From NCBI GenBank assembly GCA_016928915.1, contig JAFGJT010000008.1, positions 1 through 64,000 of the forward strand: a stretch of 64,000 bases of DNA, given 5' to 3'. The notes beneath the pieces were generated by a model. The model worked only from the letters and a program-made list of their open reading frames with translations, did no database searches and was not told where the DNA came from. This stretch comes from Candidatus Peregrinibacteria bacterium. Lineage in GTDB: Bacteria > Patescibacteriota > Gracilibacteria > UBA1369 > PNNO01. Every line of letters starts with the position of its first letter. Position 1 is the stretch's first letter. Shown piece by piece: positions 56,101 to 64,000 of the stretch. The position numbers and the translations under genes are program-made.

Positions 56101-58925
56101 GTATGGTATTTACAACAAAAACACCTCAGGAATTTGTTGCAAACTTTAATAAAGAAAATATCGGGCAGCCCGGACTTGATTACAAACTGGAAATAAATCC
56201 TGACAATTCGGTTACTTTAACATTAAATTCGGAAGGGAAATGGTCGGTTATAGATATAAATCCGGCTATGCAGTCCAGCAATTTAACGCCGGAAATTGAA
56301 ATTGCACGGGTTCCGGGACTTTTGCCTGTGAATATCACAGCCGGCAAATATAAAGTTAAAAATCCCGAACAGGGTATGGCCGCGCTTGCAGATTTTTATA
56401 ACCGCGGCTTTAACATTGTTAAAACCGATACAGGAACAATAAAGGTGTCCAAAGGCGATAAATCAATAGAAATTCAGATGTCTGCCGAAACAATGACGCA
56501 GATGAACATTAACAGTGATGCCGCTCTTACAACCCAGGTTAAAAAAAGGTCGGTTTTGCAGTATTTAAGAGATAATGCGGCAAAAATAAAACAATATTTT
56601 TCTAAATTGCAAATAAGGCGGGCATTTGAAGAATATGTAAATAAATGGAAGGGAAATTATGCAAAATTTCTTGAGAATAATCCAAGGCTTGCAAAACTGA
56701 TGCCCAAAGATTTACAGCAAGTCGCGCTTCTCGGCATGGCGGTTATTTCATCCGCTATCGGAGTGCCTCTTGCTTTAGGGCTTGTTCAGAGAACGCAGGA
56801 TTTTGAATATTCCGAGGGGCAAAGATTATATGTCAGATTAGCTCCCGGTGATTTTAGATATCTTGATGTCAGATATACGGATCCTGCGAATAAGCTAGTA
56901 TATGTTTATGACTGGACATATAAAGGCGAGGTTCCTTATTATATGGAATCTCTAAATCAAGCAATGGCACAACAGGCACAAGACCAGCAAACTGCGCAGG
57001 ATTTAGCAATGAGACTAAAAAAAATCGGGATGGATGATATAGCTCTGGATATAGCCAGTTTAGAAAATGACACAATTAAATCCGAAGTTTTAGAACAAGG
57101 CACGCCCCCTATTTTGACAATTGATGAAAGAAAATTGTGGGTTGAATATTTTGAACAAGCACATAAAGAAATTACCGATATTGCTCAAGAAATGCATAGA
57201 TATGGATATAAACAAGAAGCTTCTTCTTTAATGAATTATAATGACCGTTCAAGATATCCAAATGTTCAAACCAGACTGGATGATGGGAGATTATATATGA
57301 CAAATATTAATGATATGGTGAAAAAATTAGGATTAGAAAAAATTGATTATCAAATACAAAATACTAGAAAAATATTAGAAATTTTAAGAGATAATTTTGT
57401 TATTAAATTTATTAAAGAACTCTCCGTAAAATTCAACAATAATATAAATAATATGAAGTTGTGGGCAAAAAAAAATTGGGATAAGTTAGTTTTAAAATTT
57501 AGAGGTTTGTTAAGTTTGTCGGCGGTTGAAAAATTAGTATCAAACGAAGCTGTTAACTTGGAATTAAATGAATATAAAACTCTTTCTGAAAATACAGCTT
57601 TGGAATCTCAAGATGCATATGAAGCAAGTCTTGATAAAGTCTTGGAAGCATTAAAAGGCCAGAACGGTATTGTCCAATTAAGAAAAGATATTCCGACAAT
57701 ACTTGTTCAGGACTTGCATGGCAGAAGGGAAGCATTGGTTCATATACTTTTACAGAAAGGACCCGATGGAAGAACCAATTTAGAGAAAATGCAGAATGGT
57801 GAATTGCAAATTGTATTAATGGGGGATGCTATGCATGTTGAAGGAAGTGCAAAGGACAGATGGCAAAAAGCTCAAAATGATATGTTTGATAATAAACCTT
57901 CGCAAGCTATGACACAAGAAATGGTTGATTCATTAAATACAATGAAAATTGTAATGGATTTAACAGCAAAATACCCAAATGCTTTTTATTATTTAAAAGG
58001 TAATCATGATAATATTGATGGTCGTTCATCGGGAGGAGACAGTCCATTTGAGAAATACAATGTTATGATTTCACATTGTGTTAAACACTGGATTGTACAG
58101 AATTATGGACAAGAATTTCTTAGTAAGTGGGCACAATTTGAAAAAAACCTTCCACTATTAGCAATAGGAAATAATTTTGTTGCATCACATTCGGAACCCG
58201 GGAATACAGGTCAGGGTGGGAAGAATGCATATGAAATACGTTCATTAAATGAAATTGCAAATCGTGATGCCGATGCGGTATGGGCTCTTACATGGTCAAG
58301 AACCGAGCAGGGTGGGAATCAGGCAAGGAGGGTTTTAGAATTAGCTGGTCTTGATCCTTCAACAGCACATTATATCGTAGGTCACACTCATACAGATGGT
58401 AAATATGAAAAAGTAGCTAATCGTGTTATTCGTATAAATAATCATGATGAGGTTCATTATGGTATTATACCCTCCAATGGTCTTTTTAATCCGGATCTGC
58501 ATATTTATAAGGCTGAAAAACCTTCTGCGCCGGATGTAAAAAATACTCCCACAGTCACTCCGCAGGATCAAGCCAGCCTGTCTAAAGTATTGGAAAATTA
58601 TGAATATAATTTATCCGAAAATACTTATATAGATATTTCAAATCCGCAAGGTATTGTTGAGTTAAAATTACAAGATTTTCCTTTACATATAAGCCCAAAT
58701 TCCCAATACGGCTTTATGATAACCAATCCAAATGATCCGGCAAACCAATTTCAAGCTTTAAGGGACGGAGAGACTGTTGTTTTAGGTCGTGAAAATCCAG
58801 GTAGATTCAATTTCCCCGAAACCGTTTCAAGGCCACATATACAAATAACCAGGCAGGGAGATAATATTCAAGTGAGAAATATAAGCACTTTTGGCAGCAC
58901 TATCAGATATGCACAGGAAAAATAA
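53109..58925 (+). CDS. Giant multidomain protein, 1938 aa: locus-2-like N-half, Gly/Ala membrane segment, calcineurin-like metallophosphatase and C-terminal FHA-like domain
   Basis: N-half paralogous to ORF 39148; C-half IPTILVQDLHGRREALVHIL, VLMGDAMHVEG, FYYLKGNHDNID, VASHSEPGN, YIVGHTHTDG; final VVLGRENPGRFNFPETVSRPHIQITRQGDNIQVRNISTFGSTIRY. Confidence 0.9.
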   Translation: MPFQEAKKTFETKTEKAPAKVEGNWTSFKTDTKNYFDKKQQEVADYIDKTNYPDKNKDKSDYLSAMKTAIDDVIDGNEATKNEIAQYKSTLRSKSEKLKQKFAAEYERQVVESEFKKTDKIFSGFGFKINVKDNAKTYLSVAKDQRIPVKEITQWMQNISSKITSPELKKALVANKNTIYTIFNHLCWGNKTAAENETKPLLETLKFLNSAAEIKEKTGIKNIHNVDLIRVLYALEKTGVKKERVIDYFIDGVAKLRQTDKDSFETILKGNDSKDLAAFLLASIIAIKEGKTSRSLEGIKLTMQIESATLKEKSELKSKSNAVSKMLVEQIWELHGVEFQGLKVEKKTKTEADRTRLEKEIAHSNYSLVHYRKDIILAEVKQAFANTYINKKGVNPVLKRTKEVINEILTAKDGDKLKILSLQHKIALPPQNGLLTACEIETEIAEKDYNIKKWQDSEDVRRILSGYYKNGKLDSDSKNVLKLQLKYRAEEMMMLIENKKTNIEEAVSNTKAIFSKYPTIKNIPPNQRQVIIQQLIGNMLVLKNIHNASVQLVSNSQAYAMLLPEGKEKQDILKKTAGYKKEANSYGAEINKIAVYLGHKEDKNLTDVDNLAADPILTPMLQREMAPHLKPINENFQSIVNMFEPISNIGKTIDAQMKQYPGLVSHSFEQGIAMLDNCASKMVAGRYSIVKTIQTLTDEANKGSADKTNMPEFFRIQRNKYIKQLAANLTALLNKPPYSTEAIKNMRSQREKIAKQYSKYIKYGFLKGVVIAAIFAAAVATAVGGGWALGALGGKLMASGMAAGALTSKIAVGGMALVGASAGGVLGARGAMSGLQALDFADFGGYKKIWGAKEMWKDFSKGYLLSIATVGTANALVKSLSWAGRREGYVALRWPGLAKHSRHALAKLENVAKFADPATWFKGGEGGEAATRQAFLKQFANEAKQEIAQETFEETAEKANPVLGFLVSVAGSLKSPKGKLAIHGLRPKKIGISIEGDSMVFTTKTPQEFVANFNKENIGQPGLDYKLEINPDNSVTLTLNSEGKWSVIDINPAMQSSNLTPEIEIARVPGLLPVNITAGKYKVKNPEQGMAALADFYNRGFNIVKTDTGTIKVSKGDKSIEIQMSAETMTQMNINSDAALTTQVKKRSVLQYLRDNAAKIKQYFSKLQIRRAFEEYVNKWKGNYAKFLENNPRLAKLMPKDLQQVALLGMAVISSAIGVPLALGLVQRTQDFEYSEGQRLYVRLAPGDFRYLDVRYTDPANKLVYVYDWTYKGEVPYYMESLNQAMAQQAQDQQTAQDLAMRLKKIGMDDIALDIASLENDTIKSEVLEQGTPPILTIDERKLWVEYFEQAHKEITDIAQEMHRYGYKQEASSLMNYNDRSRYPNVQTRLDDGRLYMTNINDMVKKLGLEKIDYQIQNTRKILEILRDNFVIKFIKELSVKFNNNINNMKLWAKKNWDKLVLKFRGLLSLSAVEKLVSNEAVNLELNEYKTLSENTALESQDAYEASLDKVLEALKGQNGIVQLRKDIPTILVQDLHGRREALVHILLQKGPDGRTNLEKMQNGELQIVLMGDAMHVEGSAKDRWQKAQNDMFDNKPSQAMTQEMVDSLNTMKIVMDLTAKYPNAFYYLKGNHDNIDGRSSGGDSPFEKYNVMISHCVKHWIVQNYGQEFLSKWAQFEKNLPLLAIGNNFVASHSEPGNTGQGGKNAYEIRSLNEIANRDADAVWALTWSRTEQGGNQARRVLELAGLDPSTAHYIVGHTHTDGKYEKVANRVIRINNHDEVHYGIIPSNGLFNPDLHIYKAEKPSAPDVKNTPTVTPQDQASLSKVLENYEYNLSENTYIDISNPQGIVELKLQDFPLHISPNSQYGFMITNPNDPANQFQALRDGETVVLGRENPGRFNFPETVSRPHIQITRQGDNIQVRNISTFGSTIRYAQEK

Positions 58926-58929
58926 TTAT

Positions 58930-59337
58930 TTATTTTTCCATAGCAACCCGGTATTCCGTTATATTACCGGCTTTATTTAAGTCTCCGACAACAAGAAATT
59001 TTGCGCCGCTTCTTACATCAATTACTTTAAAATAAATAATATCTTTTTCCGGAGCAAGCCACGGAGACTGAAAATCAAAAACCAAATTAGGAATTTTTAC
59101 GTTGTAATACTCAAAAACGGCTTTTAAAATCCAATCTTTAAATTTATTTTGTATTTTGCGGCCTTCGGATTTTAATTTTTCAATTTCATTAGCATTATTC
59201 TCGGTTCCACCAATATTAATTCTATGTTCGATTTCCATACGCTGGTAATCAACCTCATCCATATCTGCTATTGGCATAGCAGGTTCAGATTTTAATTTCT
59301 TTGGTTTTCGTGGAATCTTTGTGTCTATTTCATTCAT
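58930..59337 (-). CDS. Hypothetical protein (135 aa)
   Basis: Complete ORF convergent with the giant gene; no recognised family. Confidence 0.6.
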   Translation of the reverse strand: MNEIDTKIPRKPKKLKSEPAMPIADMDEVDYQRMEIEHRINIGGTENNANEIEKLKSEGRKIQNKFKDWILKAVFEYYNVKIPNLVFDFQSPWLAPEKDIIYFKVIDVRSGAKFLVVGDLNKAGNITEYRVAMEK

Positions 59338-59452
59338 AATTTTAATGTTTATATTTATATTATAACATAAATTTTATGATTTTCGTAGTGCTTCATTGTT
59401 AAAAAATCAAGTTTATAGTATAAATATAGATGCTTGAATATGAACATATTTT

Positions 59453-60373
59453 ATGCCCCCAAAGCCCAAACATCTTCTTTCAACCCAGTCTTTAAAAAAA
59501 TCTGAAATAGAAGAGATTTTGGCTTTGGCAAAAGAAATGGAGCCGTACGCGCGCAAAGAAAAACAGGGGACCCGGATGAAAGGCAAAATTTTGGCGGCTT
59601 TATTTTACGAGCCTTCAACCAGAACACGGCTTTCTTTTGAAACGGCAATGAAAAGACTGGGCGGGGAAACGCTTTCGGTGACTGATGCTTCGACCTCATC
59701 AATTTCAAAGGGCGAAAGTATATCGGATACGGCTAAAGTTATTTCGCAGTTTGCGGATATTGTCGCGATAAGGCACAGCCAGAACGGCGCTGCAAAAGAG
59801 TTTTCTTTAGGTTCGGAGGTGCCGGTTATTAATGCGGGGGACGGGGTGTCTCAGCATCCTTCACAGGCTTTGCTTGATGCTTATACCATAAAAAAAGAAC
59901 TGGGGAAAATTAACGGTCTTACTGTTGCCATAAGCGGCGACCTTAAATACGGAAGAACTCCGAATTCTTTGGCGTTTTTGCTGTCTAATTATAATGTTAA
60001 ATTCAGATTTATTTCGCCTAAAGAGCTTAAGATGAAGCCCGATGTTATTGTTCATTTGAATCGTATGAAAATTCCTTATGAGGAAACGACAAAATTTGAG
60101 GAGGGAATGCGCGGCGTAGATGTGCTCTACATGACAAGAGTTCAGAAAGAAAGATTCAAAAATTACCGCGAATATGAACGTTTGAAAAATGTTTATGTGC
60201 TCAATAAAAAACTTGTGCAGAAAGTTAATCCGAAAATGCTTATTATGCATCCGCTGCCGAGGGTTAATGAGATTGCTCAGGATGTTGACGGGCTTAAAAA
60301 TGCCGCTTATTTTAGGCAGGTTGAAAACGGGATTGCGGTAAGAATGGCAATAATTTTAACCAGACTTTTATGA
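59453..60373 (+). CDS. pyrB: Aspartate carbamoyltransferase catalytic subunit
   Basis: LAALFYEPSTRTRLSFETAMKRLGGE, GDGVSQHPSQALLDAYTIKKELG, MHPLPRVNEIAQDVD. TTGTTA-17-TATAAA promoter-like sequence upstream. Confidence 0.97.
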   Translation: MPPKPKHLLSTQSLKKSEIEEILALAKEMEPYARKEKQGTRMKGKILAALFYEPSTRTRLSFETAMKRLGGETLSVTDASTSSISKGESISDTAKVISQFADIVAIRHSQNGAAKEFSLGSEVPVINAGDGVSQHPSQALLDAYTIKKELGKINGLTVAISGDLKYGRTPNSLAFLLSNYNVKFRFISPKELKMKPDVIVHLNRMKIPYEETTKFEEGMRGVDVLYMTRVQKERFKNYREYERLKNVYVLNKKLVQKVNPKMLIMHPLPRVNEIAQDVDGLKNAAYFRQVENGIAVRMAIILTRLL

Positions 60374-61689
60374 AAATTTTGTTTAAAAACGCAAAGATTG
60401 TTTCATCAAAAAAGATTGAGACAAAAGATGTTTTTGTTAAAAACGGGGTTATTGAAAAAATCGCAAGTTCGCTGAATGTTAAGGCGGATAAGGAATATGA
60501 TCTTACGGGTAAATATTTAATGCCCGGCGTTATTGACGCGCATGTGCATTTTCGCTGTCCGGGATATGAAAAAAAAGAAGACTGGGAAAGCGGTTCGTCG
60601 GCAGCTCTTTCGGGCGGTGTTACAACGGTTTTTGACATGCCGAATACAAAGCCGCATACGACAACCGTTGAGGCTCTTGAACAAAAACGCGATATTGCGC
60701 GCGCGCATTCAAAGGTTAATTTTGGCTTTTTTTTCGGGGCGGAGCCTGCAAATTTAGAACAGGTTAAAAAAGCGCGCGGAATCGTGGGAGTTAAGGTATT
60801 TATGGCCGAAACAACGGGCCATATGATCATGGAAAAAGAAGTGCGCCTGGAAAAACTGCTTGAGGCGTTGTTTACCGATAATCAATATATTATTGCCGTT
60901 CACGCGGAAAACGAGGATATGTTTAAAAGACGCGTTGAAGTTTATAAAGACGAGCACAAGCCGGAAATTCATTCTTTAATCAGAAGCGATGCGATAGCTC
61001 TTGAGGCCGCAAAAACCGCGGTTCATCTTGCGAAAAAATTTAACGGAAGGCTGCATCTTTGCCATGTAAGCACAAAAAAAGAAATGGAACTGCTGGTAAA
61101 ATTTCACGGAAAAAACGTTACATGCGAGGCGGCGCCGCATCATTTGTTTTTAAGCGTGAGTGATTATATGAAGCAGGAAAATTTTGTAAAAATTAATCCG
61201 CCTTTGCGTTCAATAAAAGACCAAAAAGCTTTGTGGGGCGGGATAAAACTTGAGATTGTGGATATGATCGCTTCAGACCACGCGCCGCATCTTAAAGCCG
61301 AAAAGCGTAAAGACTACTGGGAAGCGCCCGCCGGAGTTCCCGGAGTTGAAACATCTTTGCCGCTTATGCTTAACGCGGTTAATGACGATATGCTTGAACT
61401 TAAGGATGTATGCGCATTAATGTGCGAAAATCCCGCAGATATTTTCGGGCTTGCCGGGAAGGGGTATATTCGCGAAGGGTTTGATGCGGATCTTGTTGTT
61501 GTTGATATGAATATGGAGAAACCCGTTGAAAACAGAAAGCTTTATACAAAATGCGGATGGTCGCCTTATGCCGGAAGAGTTTTAAAGGGATGGCCGGTTA
61601 TGACGTTTGTGAACGGAATTGTTGGTATGGTTAACGGCAGGGTTGTTATTGAAAAAGTTATTGGCAGAGAGGTTGTTATAGAAAGGTAG
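60370..61689 (+). CDS. pyrC: Dihydroorotase
   Basis: LMPGVIDAHVHFRCPGYEKKEDWESGSSAALSGGVTTVFDMPNTKP, LHLCHVSTKKEM, CEAAPHHLFL, IASDHAPH. Confidence 0.96.
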   Translation: MKILFKNAKIVSSKKIETKDVFVKNGVIEKIASSLNVKADKEYDLTGKYLMPGVIDAHVHFRCPGYEKKEDWESGSSAALSGGVTTVFDMPNTKPHTTTVEALEQKRDIARAHSKVNFGFFFGAEPANLEQVKKARGIVGVKVFMAETTGHMIMEKEVRLEKLLEALFTDNQYIIAVHAENEDMFKRRVEVYKDEHKPEIHSLIRSDAIALEAAKTAVHLAKKFNGRLHLCHVSTKKEMELLVKFHGKNVTCEAAPHHLFLSVSDYMKQENFVKINPPLRSIKDQKALWGGIKLEIVDMIASDHAPHLKAEKRKDYWEAPAGVPGVETSLPLMLNAVNDDMLELKDVCALMCENPADIFGLAGKGYIREGFDADLVVVDMNMEKPVENRKLYTKCGWSPYAGRVLKGWPVMTFVNGIVGMVNGRVVIEKVIGREVVIER

Positions 61690-61764
61690 GTGTGCGATAC
61701 ACCCTTTTTTTTAAAATTAAATTTATTCTTTAGAAAATTGTATTTTTGTGCTTAAATAGTGGAG

Positions 61765-62697
61765 ATGGCAGACCTAAAAGTAAAATTTTGCGGAAAAGAA
61801 TTTTCGAACCCCACGGTTCTTGCTTCCGGTGTTTTGGGCGTAACCGCGGCTTCGTGGAAGAATGTTGTCTCAAGCGGAGCGGGCGGAATTACCACAAAAT
61901 CGGTCTGGTTTAATGAACATAAAGGTCATCCGAATCCAACTATTATTACAACCCCGAGTTACATGATGAATGCGGTGGGTCTGCCGGATGCTGGTGTTGA
62001 AAAAGCGAAAAGCGAAATTAATGAATATTTAAAAGCAAAACCAGCGCCTTTAATCGTGAGCATCGTGGGCGGAAGAACCGATGAATTTGTAAAAATAGCG
62101 GAGCAGATCGCACAGCTTGATATTGATATTATCGAAGTGAATATTTCATGTCCGAATGTTGAAAGCGAGTTCGGAAAGCCTTTTGCGTGTGTTGCTGATG
62201 ATGCAAAAACTGTAACGGCGAAAGTGAAAGCGGCGGTAAAAAAGCTGAATCCGAATATATCCGTTATTGTTAAGCTTTCTCCGAACACCGAAGATATTGT
62301 AAAAATTGCGAATTCATGCGCACAGGCCGGAGCCGATGGATTTTGTTTGATAAACACTCTTGGTCCGGGTCTTGCGATAAATCTTGAAACAAGAATGCCG
62401 ATTTTGGCCAATAAAGTGGGAGGAATTTCCGGACCCGCGATTAAACCTTTGGCCGTAAAACTTGTTAATGATGTTTTTCGAGCTGTGAAACTTCCCATAA
62501 TCGGAACGGGCGGAGTAACAACGGGCGAAGACGCGCTTGAAATGATGATGGCGGGAGCAATTTTGGTTGGTGTCGGTTCTGCTGTATATTATCGCGGAAT
62601 AGACTGCTTTAGCAAAATCACAAATGAAATGAACGAATGGTGCGATAAAAACGGAGTAAAATCATTAACCGAAATAATAGGTTCGGTAAAACGATAA
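61765..62697 (+). CDS. pyrD: Dihydroorotate dehydrogenase, class 1B catalytic subunit
   Basis: FSNPTVLASGVLG, GAGGITTKSV, IIEVNISCPNV (catalytic Cys), IGTGGVTTGEDALEMMMAGA. GTG at 61759 is an alternative start. Confidence 0.95.
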   Translation: MADLKVKFCGKEFSNPTVLASGVLGVTAASWKNVVSSGAGGITTKSVWFNEHKGHPNPTIITTPSYMMNAVGLPDAGVEKAKSEINEYLKAKPAPLIVSIVGGRTDEFVKIAEQIAQLDIDIIEVNISCPNVESEFGKPFACVADDAKTVTAKVKAAVKKLNPNISVIVKLSPNTEDIVKIANSCAQAGADGFCLINTLGPGLAINLETRMPILANKVGGISGPAIKPLAVKLVNDVFRAVKLPIIGTGGVTTGEDALEMMMAGAILVGVGSAVYYRGIDCFSKITNEMNEWCDKNGVKSLTEIIGSVKR

Positions 62698-62710
62698 TTA
62701 TCAAAAATTT

Positions 62711-63541
62711 ATGACACACGCCAATTTAACGGAACTGCCGGTAGCTCTTAAGATAAAAAAAGTTGTTGATGAAACACCGATTATTAAAACTTTATATTTT
62801 CATTATGCTTTAAATTCGAGGCCCGGGCAGTTTGTTATGGTATGGCTTCCGGGTGTGGATGAAAAACCCATGTCAATTTCGGAGGATATTGGGGATGGAT
62901 TTGCGGTGACAATTTGCGCGCGCGGGGATACAACAAAAAAAATTACTGAACTTAAAGAAGGTGATCAGCTGGGTATAAGAGGTCCTTACGGGACTTCTTA
63001 TCATTTTGAACAGAATGAGAATATTGTTTTGATTGCCGGGGGTTATGGTGCGGCACCGCTTTATTATACAGCTTTAGAAGCGGCAAAACTGAATTGCAAA
63101 ATTGATTTTATTATAAGCGCGCATAAGAAAGAGAACCTTGTTTTTCTTGATAAACTTAAAAAATTTAAAGGGCTTACTTTGCATGTTGCCACGCACGATG
63201 GTTCGGTTGGCATAAAAGGCAGAGGCACGGATATTCTTAAAAAAATAGTTGAGCAAAAAGAGATTCACAGGATTATGACGTGCGGTCCGGAAATGATGAT
63301 GAAAGCGGTTTGCGATATCGGAGACGCCAAGAATATTAACACGCAGGTTTCGGTTGAAAGATATATGAAGTGCGGATTTGGCGTATGCGGCCAGTGCGTT
63401 CTTGACCCCATGGGAATTAGATCGTGTGTGTCGGGACCGATTATGAACAGCAAAGTGCTGAAAATGCTTGATGAATTTGGGAATTATCAGCGCGATGAAA
63501 ACGGAAATAAAATATATTTTGATAACCCTTCAATGAAATGA
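62711..63541 (+). CDS. pyrK: Dihydroorotate dehydrogenase electron-transfer subunit (FAD/2Fe-2S)
   Basis: RPGQFVMVWLPGVDEKPMSIS, RGPYGTSY, AGGYGAAPLYY, ERYMKCGFGVCGQCVLDPMGIRSC. Confidence 0.95.
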   Translation: MTHANLTELPVALKIKKVVDETPIIKTLYFHYALNSRPGQFVMVWLPGVDEKPMSISEDIGDGFAVTICARGDTTKKITELKEGDQLGIRGPYGTSYHFEQNENIVLIAGGYGAAPLYYTALEAAKLNCKIDFIISAHKKENLVFLDKLKKFKGLTLHVATHDGSVGIKGRGTDILKKIVEQKEIHRIMTCGPEMMMKAVCDIGDAKNINTQVSVERYMKCGFGVCGQCVLDPMGIRSCVSGPIMNSKVLKMLDEFGNYQRDENGNKIYFDNPSMK

Positions 63542-64000
63542 CAGCTGAAAAAATAGCTGAAATATTGCTTTCGTGTAATGCGGTAAAATTAAATGTTAAA
63601 AATCCTTTTACTTATACATCGGGCTTAAAAGGGCCGATTTATACGGATAATCGCGTTTTGATTTCTTATCCCCAGGAGAGAGAAATTATTGTTGACGGGT
63701 TTTTAAATATGCTTAAAGAACGTGGTTTAAAGCCGGATTATCTTGCAGGCACAGCAACCGCCGGAATTCCCTGGGCGGCATTTTTAGCGCACGAATCAAG
63801 TTTGCCCATGGTTTATGTAAGATCAAAACCAAAAGAGCACGGAGCTGGAAGACAGATTGAAGGAATGTTAAAAAAATCACAGAATGTTCTTGTGATTGAA
63901 GACCTAGTTACAACCGGAGGAAGCGCGATAAATACTGTTAAAGTTTTACGCGCGGAAGGCGAGTGCATGGTGCATGATGTGTTCGCGATTTTTTCTTACG
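63538..64000 (+). CDS. pyrE: Orotate phosphoribosyltransferase, partial (runs off window end)
   Basis: ATGA overlap with pyrK; MTAEKIAEILLSCNAVKLNVKNPFTYTSGLKGPIYTDNR..., TATAGIPWAAFLA, VLVIEDLVTTGGSAINTV. Absent from the ORF track. Confidence 0.95.
   Translation, partial: MTAEKIAEILLSCNAVKLNVKNPFTYTSGLKGPIYTDNRVLISYPQEREIIVDGFLNMLKERGLKPDYLAGTATAGIPWAAFLAHESSLPMVYVRSKPKEHGAGRQIEGMLKKSQNVLVIEDLVTTGGSAINTVKVLRAEGECMVHDVFAIFSY

Noticed and set aside
58930-59337. Immunity protein for the 1938 aa giant
   Set aside because: It is on the opposite strand and convergent, with no immunity-family motif; only proximity supports the idea.
1-64000. Possible TGA-recoding (code 25, as in Gracilibacteria/SR1)
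   Set aside because: TGA acts as a stop at expected protein ends (folP, transketolase N, pyrK with the ATGA overlap to pyrE), so code 11 fits.

Overview
A 64 kb bacterial chromosomal window using genetic code 11. Gene content and style suggest a Patescibacteria/CPR-type genome, possibly Peregrinibacteria-like; this is inference and untested. Housekeeping blocks: tRNA-Thr(GGT), M16 peptidase, class B PBP, ndk, a folate block (folP / PTPS-QueD-like / CYTH / folK), split transketolase with lepB and a DUF192 gene between its halves, prs-rpiB-rpe, DUF5320 + DUF134, YibE/F, uvrB, DUF2207 + LemA, DinG-type helicase/exonuclease, carA, and pyrB-C-D-K-E (pyrE runs off the end). Cell-surface proteins include an SLH beta-helix protein, GH18+SLH, and a polysaccharide deacetylase fused to a DUF4015-like glycosidase. 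There is one MazEF-like toxin-antitoxin pair. The most unusual content is three loci of very large uncharacterised proteins (10.1-23.2 kb, 38.8-44.8 kb, 52.7-58.9 kb). Each begins with a ~100-120 aa helical ORF followed by a 1.3-1.9k-residue protein. Two of these pairs are unmistakable paralogs by eye. The largest (1938 aa) ends in a calcineurin-like metallophosphatase plus an FHA-like domain. Second most interesting is a ~0.4 kb non-coding gene (about 50.03-50.43 kb) with a consensus promoter, several compensated hairpins joined by G-poor A-rich linkers, and a strong terminator; I could not match it to a known RNA family. All homology calls are from motif recognition by eye; no searches were run.
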